A DNA stretch of 36,150 nucleotides from Bacteroidota bacterium (lineage in GTDB: Bacteria > Bacteroidota > Bacteroidia > NS11-12g > UBA955). The stretch spans positions 1 to 36,150 of the forward strand of contig JAIXYV010000021.1 in the NCBI GenBank assembly GCA_027490055.1, in the 5' to 3' direction. The stretch's first letter is position 1. Every line of letters begins with the position of its first letter. The notes beneath the pieces are model-generated. The model was not told the origin of the DNA, did not search any database, and worked only from the letters and a program-made list of their open reading frames with translations. Positions 9,154 to 16,657 of the stretch are shown one piece after another. Made by a program: the position numbers and the translations under genes.

Positions 9154-9200
9154 TATAAGGGGGGTTTAATTAAAATTGACGACTATCAGTTTATGAAGGT

Positions 9201-9569
9201 TTACCACATGTTCTCGAAATGAGCCTTGTCATATTCCTTGTTTTTTTCGCTGTAAACAGTGCTAAATTTATTTTTAAGTTTAAGCGCATCCTCTTTTCTG
9301 AATACTTTAGATAACAAAGACAAAGGGAGCAGAAAAACAAAGAATATTACTCCCAATACAATATTAGGAACTATTAAACTAAGGATAAAGGCCAGCTTCA
9401 TCCAGGCCTTTTCAATATATTTACTAAGACTTTCAGAGACTATTGCAGTAATGCCAACTATCAGCGCTACAACAATTGCCCATTTTAGCTTTGTAAACCA
9501 AAATATCAGCAAAAAGCCCATCGAAATTGTCAAGGCAGTTTTTGCTGGATTGCTTTTCATTTTTTGCAT
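9201..9569 (-). CDS. SxtJ family small membrane protein
   Basis: 122 aa, hydrophobic N-terminal part, conserved-looking C-terminus DALKLKNKFSTVYSEKNKEYDKAHFENMW; next to a carbamoyltransferase and a DUF5989-like protein. Confidence 0.8.
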   Translation of the reverse strand: MQKMKSNPAKTALTISMGFLLIFWFTKLKWAIVVALIVGITAIVSESLSKYIEKAWMKLAFILSLIVPNIVLGVIFFVFLLPLSLLSKVFRKEDALKLKNKFSTVYSEKNKEYDKAHFENMW

Positions 9570-9572
9570 AAC

Positions 9573-9722
9573 TTAGAATAGGGTGTATATGAATGGTGCA
9601 ATGGCGCTAGAACCACCTAATACTAGTAAAACACCAAGTAATAAAAGTACCACAATAATAGGAATGAGCCAGAATTTCTTTCTTTGCTTCATAAACTGCC
9701 ATAAATCTTTTAAAAATTCCAT
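9573..9722 (-). CDS. DUF5989 / SxtK-like small membrane protein (49 aa)
   Basis: Below the ORF-track length cutoff. Reverse-complement translation from ATG 9722-9720: MEFLKDLWQFMKQRKKFWLIPIIVVLLLLGVLLVLGGSSAIAPFIYTLF*. The start overlaps the upstream stop (TAATG). Confidence 0.85.
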   Translation of the reverse strand: MEFLKDLWQFMKQRKKFWLIPIIVVLLLLGVLLVLGGSSAIAPFIYTLF

Positions 9723-10753
9723 TATTTTTTATTTTGTTTAATTATTTTTTGAATTTCAGGATATAAAATCTGGCCGATTTTAGCGGCTCCGCGATTTGTA
9801 AAGTGAATTTGATCATAGTAATATTTTTCTTCACGAGGCATTAAGCTTCCAAGATCAATTACAGGAATTGCCTGTGCTTTACAATACTCTATCAATGCAA
9901 TATTATATTGCTCCATAACCTTCCAGGAGAAGCTAGCGGTATCATCAAACTTGGGCTGAGTAACGAAAACTGGTTTTATGCCCGATTGGCGACACAATCC
10001 AACTATTTGCGAAATTCGCTCTGTGTAAGCAGGCAGCATTTTAGTTAGCTTCTCTTGAATGCCTGCACGATACACTGAATCTCCCTGATTAAGATCCATA
10101 TTTTTATAGTCGTAAGGATCATTGCCATGTGCCACATTAGCTTTCTGAGATTTCATGGCTTCCATAAGATTAGAAATAGTGGTAAATAATTCAGACTTTT
10201 TAAGCAATGTTCGCCAGTACGACTCTTTTCTTTTGATCAAAAAACCATCTTCATTTTGAAATGACATTTTTACAACATCATTGATTCCAACCAGAAATAC
10301 GGCGTAGTCCGGTTTGAGTTTAGCGATATAATCTCGCATCAGAATAATATGACCATAACTCGAGCAACCATCCAAGCCCGCATTATTCATCCATACTGAA
10401 GCATCTGATGCTTTTAAATTTCGGTATAAATGTGCTGTCCATGTCGAATCATCCGACAACAAAGAACATTCGGTGGTACTTCCACCAATTGTAATAATAG
10501 TGGTTTCTTCATCCCAGTTCTTTGGTGGCTCAGGACCTCTAAAGCCCAATGAATTGGTTGAGTACTGGACTTTAGTATCCAAACCTTTTATAGCAGGTTC
10601 TATAAGGACATTGCGTTTATAATTGCTTTTGAGAATAATTTCATTCCCCCTGACTCTTGATTGGAAAGGGTTGTAAATTCTGAGCACAATTTCACAAAGT
10701 GCTAATGAAACAACTATACCAATGAAAACAGTAAGAAGTTTTTTAAACCACAT
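9722..10753 (-). CDS. SGNH/GDSL hydrolase-family protein, membrane anchored
   Basis: ORF track start at 10834 overlaps the upstream gene; ATG 10753-10751 (MWFKKLLTVFIGIVVSLALCEIVLRIYNPF) is more likely. Motifs ITIGGSTTE, VFLVGINDVVKM, YDQIHFTNRGAAKIGQIL. Confidence 0.87.
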   Translation of the reverse strand: MWFKKLLTVFIGIVVSLALCEIVLRIYNPFQSRVRGNEIILKSNYKRNVLIEPAIKGLDTKVQYSTNSLGFRGPEPPKNWDEETTIITIGGSTTECSLLSDDSTWTAHLYRNLKASDASVWMNNAGLDGCSSYGHIILMRDYIAKLKPDYAVFLVGINDVVKMSFQNEDGFLIKRKESYWRTLLKKSELFTTISNLMEAMKSQKANVAHGNDPYDYKNMDLNQGDSVYRAGIQEKLTKMLPAYTERISQIVGLCRQSGIKPVFVTQPKFDDTASFSWKVMEQYNIALIEYCKAQAIPVIDLGSLMPREEKYYYDQIHFTNRGAAKIGQILYPEIQKIIKQNKK

Positions 10754-10754
10754 A

Positions 10755-12629
10755 TTAGTCTTTTTTAAACTGTACCATCCATTTCTCCTTATTCTCCCAG
10801 TCGAGTTGTTGTGTTTTTTCAAACACATAATCATTGATCACTAAACAATCCATTTCAGTACTCATAAAGCATCTGAAAGCATCGTGTGGCGTACAAACAA
10901 TAGGCTCCCCTCTCACATTAAAACTTGTGTTAACTACTAAGGCATAGCCGGTCTGTTTTTTAAATGCATTAATTAGATTCCAGTAACGTTGATTGGTTTC
11001 CTTGTGAACCGATTGGATTCTTGCAGAAAAATCAAGATGGGTTATCGACTGAACATCGCTTCTCTCGTAATACAATTTATCCCATAAATCCATTGAGTGG
11101 AAGTTTTCCGGTAGACTTTTTCTGCGGCTCTCTTTCACTGGAGATACGATTAACATATAAGGTGAATCTGAATCCAGATCAAAATAATCCTGAACATCTT
11201 CGGCGAGCACAGAAGGGGCAAATGGTCTGAATCCTTCGCGGTATTTAATCTTCAAATTAAGTTTCCTCTGCATTTCAGGATTTCTGGCATCTCCCAGAAT
11301 ACTTCTATTACCCAGGGCTCTTGGACCGAATTCCATTCTACCCTGGAACCAGCCTACTACAGCGCCTTCAGCTAATCGGGAGGCGACATAATCAGACATT
11401 ACCTGGTTATCTGAATGTTTTGTGTAAACTGCTTTAACCAATCTGCACATCTGTTCAATTTCCTTATCAGAATAATCCGGACCAAGATAAGAACCAGACA
11501 TAGTATCAAAATTAGGATTTTCAGTATTGTAAAGCCTAGGTTCGTCAAAATACATACATGAAACTGCAAGCGCTGCACCTAAAGCACCACCCGCATCACC
11601 TGCAGCTGGTTGAATATATATATCTTTAAATATTTTCTCTCGTAGGAGTTTACCATTTGCAACACAATTAAGCGCAACTCCACCTGCCATACAGAGATAA
11701 TCACTATTGGTAATTCTTTTGGCTTCTTTAGCCATTTTAATAACAATTTCTTCGGTTACTATCTGAATAGCAATGGCGAGATTACAATGATGCTGCTTTA
11801 AATCATTTTCATCATCGCGTCTTGGAAAACCAAAGATTGCTTCCCACTTAGAATCATGCACCATTCTAAGGCCTGTTGCATAATTAAAATATTTCTGATT
11901 TAACCAAATAGAACCATCATCTTTAATATCAACCAGGTGCTTCTTGATTAATTCAATATAGTGTTTTGTTTGTTCTGCATTCGGATCACCGTATGGCGCC
12001 AAACCCATTAATTTATACTCACCTGAATTAACTGTAAAACCCAGGAAATAAGTAAAAGCAGAATACAACAATCCGACAGAATGAGGAAAGTCGAGCTCTT
12101 TTAATAACTTTATCTTCCCTTCTTCACCATACGCTATCGAAGCTGTGCTCCATTCACCAACACCATCAATTGTTAAAATAGCAGAAGATTTAAATGGCGA
12201 AACATAGAATGCACTGGCAGCATGAGAAAGATGGTGTTCAGGGAATAATATTTTTACTTTGCGTTTATCAAAAGACTGAATGTCTTTTAAATGATCAACG
12301 ATGAGTTTTTTAAGAAAAATTTTCTCATTCAGCCAAACAGGAATCGCTTTAATAAACGACAAAAAACCCTTGGGCGCAAAGGCATAATAAGTTTCCAGGA
12401 GACGTTCAAATTTTAAAAATGGTTTATCATAAAAAACAACCGCATCCAGTTCGTTAAGTGTCAGTCCTGCTTCCTGTAAGCAATATTCAACAGCATTTTT
12501 TGGAAAGTCTGGTGTATGTTTATCTCTTGTAAAGCGCTCTTCCTGCGCAGCGGCCACTACTCTGCCGCCAACGGTAATTGCTGCTGCAGAGTCATGATAA
12601 AAAGCAGAAATACCTAATATCTTTTTCAT
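10755..12629 (-). CDS. Carbamoyltransferase (NodU/CmcH/SxtI family)
   Basis: 624 aa; GISAFYHDSAAAI, FPEHHLSHAASAFYVSPF, LCMAGGVALNCVANGKL, GRMEFGPRALGNRSILGDARNP, KYREGFRPFAPSVL, LVVNTSFNVRGEPIVCTPHDA. Confidence 0.97.
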   Translation of the reverse strand: MKKILGISAFYHDSAAAITVGGRVVAAAQEERFTRDKHTPDFPKNAVEYCLQEAGLTLNELDAVVFYDKPFLKFERLLETYYAFAPKGFLSFIKAIPVWLNEKIFLKKLIVDHLKDIQSFDKRKVKILFPEHHLSHAASAFYVSPFKSSAILTIDGVGEWSTASIAYGEEGKIKLLKELDFPHSVGLLYSAFTYFLGFTVNSGEYKLMGLAPYGDPNAEQTKHYIELIKKHLVDIKDDGSIWLNQKYFNYATGLRMVHDSKWEAIFGFPRRDDENDLKQHHCNLAIAIQIVTEEIVIKMAKEAKRITNSDYLCMAGGVALNCVANGKLLREKIFKDIYIQPAAGDAGGALGAALAVSCMYFDEPRLYNTENPNFDTMSGSYLGPDYSDKEIEQMCRLVKAVYTKHSDNQVMSDYVASRLAEGAVVGWFQGRMEFGPRALGNRSILGDARNPEMQRKLNLKIKYREGFRPFAPSVLAEDVQDYFDLDSDSPYMLIVSPVKESRRKSLPENFHSMDLWDKLYYERSDVQSITHLDFSARIQSVHKETNQRYWNLINAFKKQTGYALVVNTSFNVRGEPIVCTPHDAFRCFMSTEMDCLVINDYVFEKTQQLDWENKEKWMVQFKKD

Positions 12630-12661
12630 TTATAACTTGATAATTTTTAGTGTTTTTAAAT

Positions 12662-12799
12662 TTATTTATACTTAGCCGAAAGCTTCGACAGATGGTGATT
12701 ATAATTCATCGTTCTTAAGATAGCTTGTTTTACAATCAGGTAAAATCCTTTTAAGGATTTTAGTATGAGGGTATTTTTACTACTTTGAAGGGTGTTCAT
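12662..12799 (-). CDS. Possible 45-aa small ORF between a GT gene and the carbamoyltransferase
   Basis: Reverse-complement translation from ATG 12799-12797: MNTLQSSKNTLILKSLKGFYLIVKQAILRTMNYNHHLSKLSAKYK*. Starts 20 nt inside the end of the upstream GT gene. No homology recognised. Confidence 0.35.
   Translation of the reverse strand: MNTLQSSKNTLILKSLKGFYLIVKQAILRTMNYNHHLSKLSAKYK
12741..12762. repeat. Inverted repeat TAAAATCCTT-TT-AAGGATTTTA (possible hairpin)
   Basis: 10-bp perfect arms with a 2-nt spacer in the gap between 12780-14033 and the carbamoyltransferase gene. Confidence 0.6.
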
Positions 12800-14033
12800 G
12801 GTCTAGTGTTAAACAGTTAATCAAACTATTTTGGGTCAAATAATTCAATTCAAATTTATTAATATCCTTGTATACTTCATATTTAAATTCTCTGACCTTT
12901 TGATCATTTTTAAAGAATTCAAAGGTATGATCAATATCCAGATAAATTCCAGATTTTGTAGTCTCAATAAACCGACTAGTTTCGCCATTCATTGAGATGT
13001 ATATAATTGGCGTTCTCGAATATAATATTTCATAAAATTTCGTTGAAATATAGTCTTTAGCAAATTCAGGATGTATGATTAAAATAAAATCATATTCACT
13101 TAACTTTTCAAATAGCTCATCGGCTTTGATTAATGGAAAGTAATTAACTTTGTTTCCTACTAATGATCTTTGACTAAAAAGATCTTTATATCTATCCGTT
13201 CTGGAAAAAAAATCAATAAAAAATGGAGAACTTTCTTGTTCAATCGCCTCCGATATCTTGTCAAAATAGTGCCCTATATTGTCGTATAACTCACCTATAA
13301 ATGCAATTTTAATTTTACCTGATTGCGTATTAGGTTTTACTTCTCTAGGTTTGATTGAATCACTGTCAAAACCATGAGGTAGAACTTTAATTTTATTGGC
13401 GCAATTCGGATAGGTTTTAATCAGATAGTCGTACATGATTCCAGTTGGCACAAACACTGTATTAGCTTCATTGATTACCAGAGATTCCTTTTGCGCTTCT
13501 ATCTGTTTCCTGGCGCTTCCAATTAAATTAATACCATAATTCTGTCCCCAGGTCCATGGATCTCTTATATCAACGATAAAATTAATTTGAGGATGTTTTT
13601 GCTTGTAAGTAGCTGCGTAGTATAAAAGATTGAATGGCGCTCCTGAAACAATTATAGTATGTATGTCCTCTTTTTTAAGTATTGAATCTATTTTGTTTAT
13701 GAACTGGTTCTTATCAAATACCACTCTGTCATAATAATTGCCTTTTGTGAAGATTTTTAAAAAGACAATCGCTAACTTATACAGTAGTTTATCTAAAAAA
13801 GTGAGTTGTGTTTTTGAGAGTATTGCTGGAAAAAAATTCTTGTAATAGAAGATGTTTTTTATTTCTTTTACATCATCCTTCCAAAGCGATTCGTTAAAGG
13901 TGCTTTTAGAAGTTAGTATGTAAGGCGTAATAGTATTTCGGTTTAAATATTTTGAATATTTGGCCCATCGTCTTCCTCCGACTCCAGATGCAGGAGGAAA
14001 AGTATGAGAAACAATTAAAACCTTATTTTCCAA
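12780..14033 (-). CDS. Glycosyltransferase (GT4-like GT-B)
   Basis: 417 aa; KVLIVSHTFPPASGVGGRRWAKYSKYL, KIKVLPHGFDSD, KIAFIGELYDNIGHYFDKISEAIE. TTG start (14033-14031) two codons after an in-frame TAA. Confidence 0.85.
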   Translation of the reverse strand: MENKVLIVSHTFPPASGVGGRRWAKYSKYLNRNTITPYILTSKSTFNESLWKDDVKEIKNIFYYKNFFPAILSKTQLTFLDKLLYKLAIVFLKIFTKGNYYDRVVFDKNQFINKIDSILKKEDIHTIIVSGAPFNLLYYAATYKQKHPQINFIVDIRDPWTWGQNYGINLIGSARKQIEAQKESLVINEANTVFVPTGIMYDYLIKTYPNCANKIKVLPHGFDSDSIKPREVKPNTQSGKIKIAFIGELYDNIGHYFDKISEAIEQESSPFFIDFFSRTDRYKDLFSQRSLVGNKVNYFPLIKADELFEKLSEYDFILIIHPEFAKDYISTKFYEILYSRTPIIYISMNGETSRFIETTKSGIYLDIDHTFEFFKNDQKVREFKYEVYKDINKFELNYLTQNSLINCLTLDHEHPSK

Positions 14034-15144
14034 ACTTTAATAATTTTACTATTTTAAAGTATCTATTCCATAATCTTTGATCTGAGTCGAATTCAGTATG
14101 AAGTCTTGGTTTCTCCTGCATAATTTTTTCAAACTCAGCACTTGTCATATTGAATTTTTTTAAGATATATTCCATTTCATCTTTAATCGAATCCTCGTCA
14201 AAAGGTTTGGTTTGAAGCGTCTGAATAGCTTGTTCTTTTGTGATCCTACCTGCACAGATTTGGTTTGATAAATGGGCTCTTCTCTTGTCAACTCCAAATT
14301 TTACCGGTAATATATAAGATTGGTAAAACTTTGTAAAAACAGACTCATAATGCTTACCCCCGTAATCTTCCCATCCTACCTCTGTAATTAGTCTCTTTTT
14401 AGCTGCTTCTTTATTATAATCAATTAAATTTAGTACTTCAAAGGTTTCAAGTTTTGAGACCCAGAAATAGTACAAAGCTTTATAAAAGTTCACGTAAGGA
14501 TACGTTTTGAATTTTAAACCTTCTCCGTATTTCTTTCTAATATCATTGATATTTAAAAAGTCTCTTTTGTTGTAGGTCCATCCTTTAGGCATGATGGCCT
14601 CAGTCTCATAATTAAAGCCGCTTAGCGTGTACTTTATTTTGAACTTATTAGCCAGTTTATTAAGTATGGCATAAATAGCATGATCCGTTAGAACTTCTAT
14701 ATCTATTACCCCTGCCTTTAAATACGCCTTTTGCAAGCCAGCAAATTCCTCCCAATCTATCACATAGGTGTATAATTCAAAATTAAATTTCTGACAAATT
14801 TTTTCTATATTCTTTACAGCTATATCAGAGTTCCATCCATTATCCAAGTGAATTACCAAAGGTCTTAAACCTGCTTCATGTGCCAGAATGGCCATGTAAC
14901 TGCTGTCTATGCCACCACTTAAACCTAATAAACAGTCGTATTTTTTACCTTCACCTGACTTCCTTATTTGGTATATTTTATCATATAGACTTTGTTGTCT
15001 TTTCTCCCAACTTCCTAATTCTTTAATTTTCGTAGCGTAGTAATTACAATAATTGCAAATTCCTTCGGCATCAAAAGAAATATATTGGGTATCGGATGAA
15101 TTCAACAAACATTGCTTACATTCACTTTGACCATTCACCTGCAT
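14023..15144 (-). CDS. N-acetyl sugar amidotransferase (WbuX/WbpG/PseA-like)
   Basis: 373 aa; CxxC pairs (CKQC...CNYC), PP-loop CLLGLSGGIDSSYMAILA, LHTEFDSDQRLWNRYF; followed by HisF- and HisH-like genes. Confidence 0.9.
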   Translation of the reverse strand: MQVNGQSECKQCLLNSSDTQYISFDAEGICNYCNYYATKIKELGSWEKRQQSLYDKIYQIRKSGEGKKYDCLLGLSGGIDSSYMAILAHEAGLRPLVIHLDNGWNSDIAVKNIEKICQKFNFELYTYVIDWEEFAGLQKAYLKAGVIDIEVLTDHAIYAILNKLANKFKIKYTLSGFNYETEAIMPKGWTYNKRDFLNINDIRKKYGEGLKFKTYPYVNFYKALYYFWVSKLETFEVLNLIDYNKEAAKKRLITEVGWEDYGGKHYESVFTKFYQSYILPVKFGVDKRRAHLSNQICAGRITKEQAIQTLQTKPFDEDSIKDEMEYILKKFNMTSAEFEKIMQEKPRLHTEFDSDQRLWNRYFKIVKLLKFGK

Positions 15145-15150
15145 ATTTTT

Positions 15151-15891
15151 TTATAATCTAATTTGAGGATAATTAATTAAAATGGATTTAGGGTCATTGT
15201 TTCTATAAACAAAGAAACTACCTGCTGCAATGGCATTGGCTCCAGACGTTAGAGCCTCTTTCATGTTATTGATGCTATTGCATCCACCCATTGCAACAAT
15301 TGGAATACTTAGATTTTTTAATTCTGAGATCATTTCTAAATTATATCCGACAAATGTACCATCTTTTTCAATATCTTGTAAAATAATTTCTCCAATACCA
15401 TATTCTATCATTTGAGAAGCAAATGTTTTTAAATCTTGTTTTATAAACTCTTTACCGGAATTAAAATATGGTCGTATCTTTCCTAAGATATTTCTTTTGA
15501 AATCAAGTGATAAAACAACACTTTGGGAGCCATAGATATTGGCTATTTGAGTTATCAATTGAGGATTGTCTAATATTACTGAGTTTAAAACAACTTTTTC
15601 AATACCTAGTGCAAATATTTTCCTGGCTTGTTCCAATGTTTTTATGCCACCACCATAACCTAATGGCATAAAGGCCTCACCAGCCATTTCATAAATTAAT
15701 TTATAATTGGGTTCTTTGTTTTGTTTGGAGGCTTCTATGTCCAGGATAATTAGTTCATCTACTCTTTTATCGTTGAAAATTTTTATGGCATTCAGAGGAT
15801 CGCCAATATAATTGGGGTTTTTAAACTTTACAGTCTTTACCAATCGATTGCCCATTATGGTTAAAACTGGTATTATTCGTGTTCGACTCAT
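15151..15891 (-). CDS. HisF-like cyclase-fold partner of the amidotransferase (HisF2 type)
   Basis: 246 aa TIM-barrel HisF-like (LGYGGGIKTLEQARKIFALGIEKVVLNS, IEKDGTFVGYN, PIVAMGGC). The IPCLDV position reads IPVLTI, so the Asp11 position is not conserved. Confidence 0.9.
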   Translation of the reverse strand: MSRTRIIPVLTIMGNRLVKTVKFKNPNYIGDPLNAIKIFNDKRVDELIILDIEASKQNKEPNYKLIYEMAGEAFMPLGYGGGIKTLEQARKIFALGIEKVVLNSVILDNPQLITQIANIYGSQSVVLSLDFKRNILGKIRPYFNSGKEFIKQDLKTFASQMIEYGIGEIILQDIEKDGTFVGYNLEMISELKNLSIPIVAMGGCNSINNMKEALTSGANAIAAGSFFVYRNNDPKSILINYPQIRL

Positions 15892-15931
15892 TATTTACTA
15901 CATTTTTTGGGACAGTCAAGAATTTTTATCT

Positions 15932-16021
15932 TTAAAATAGTAAAGACAGCATACTTGGCATTATTCCCAGATTGGTGAAATCATTCTTCTTTTTTGAAAT
16001 ACTATTTAAATCTAAATTCAT
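15932..16021 (-). CDS. Possible 29-aa small ORF directly after the HisH-like gene
   Basis: ATG 16021-16019 lies 2 nt past the HisH-like stop; MNLDLNSISKKKNDFTNLGIMPSMLSLLF*. Coding status unproven. Confidence 0.2.
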   Translation of the reverse strand: MNLDLNSISKKKNDFTNLGIMPSMLSLLF

Positions 16022-16023
16022 AG

Positions 16024-16656
16024 CTATCCGATATGCTCCAGAAAGGCTTTAAAAAACGCTTGTCCGAATACATGTGATTTTTCGGGGTGAAATTGGACTC
16101 CAATAATGTTCTCCTTAAGAAATCCATTGTGAAACTGCTGTCCTCCGTATTCTGCTGTTGATAAAACATCTTCTTGATGTTTGCAAGAAACGAAATAGGA
16201 ATGGACATGATAAAACCTTGGCATTTCTTCTTCAAAAACACAGTCGCTAAATGGTTTTTTTATAAAATGGGTATCAGACCAAGCCATGTGGGGGACTTTA
16301 ATATCTTTATCCTCAAATACAAATTTCTTAGTATCTGCTTCAATCCATCCTAAACCATTACAGTTACCCTCCTCACTAAATGAAGTCATTAATTGCATGC
16401 CTAAACAGATGCCTATTACTGGTTTTTTTTGCACCATTACCAGATCATTTAAAACTTCAATCAATCCCTGGGATTGCAGGTTCTGCATACCTTGGGCAAA
16501 GTTGCCAACACCTGGTAAAATAAGGCATCTGGCAGATTGCAGCACCTGTATGTCATGACTTATTTCAACCCGACCTGCTCCCACTTTTTTAAGCATATTT
16601 TTAATGGAAAGTGGATTTCCCAGACCATAATCGATGATAACAATTGGGGTATTCAT
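16024..16656 (-). CDS. HisH-like glutamine amidotransferase subunit
   Basis: 210 aa; IIDYGLGNPLSIKNML, LPGVGNFAQGM, GICLGMQLM (nucleophile Cys), GVQFHPEKS. Confidence 0.93.
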   Translation of the reverse strand: MNTPIVIIDYGLGNPLSIKNMLKKVGAGRVEISHDIQVLQSARCLILPGVGNFAQGMQNLQSQGLIEVLNDLVMVQKKPVIGICLGMQLMTSFSEEGNCNGLGWIEADTKKFVFEDKDIKVPHMAWSDTHFIKKPFSDCVFEEEMPRFYHVHSYFVSCKHQEDVLSTAEYGGQQFHNGFLKENIIGVQFHPEKSHVFGQAFFKAFLEHIG

Positions 16657-16657
16657 T

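Noticed and set aside
9201-12629. A saxitoxin-type toxin biosynthesis cluster
   Set aside because: Only the carbamoylation parts are present; no polyketide synthase-like SxtA, amidinotransferase SxtG or tailoring oxygenases are seen, and the surroundings are glycosyltransferases.
12741-12762. Calling the inverted repeat a rho-independent terminator
   Set aside because: The spacer is only 2 nt, the stem is AT-rich and there is no clear U-tract after it on the minus strand, so it is listed as an inverted repeat only.
15151-16656. HisF/HisH as part of a histidine biosynthesis operon
   Set aside because: No other his genes are nearby, the HisF Asp11 position is replaced, and the pair sits beside a WbuX/PseA-like amidotransferase within a glycan locus.
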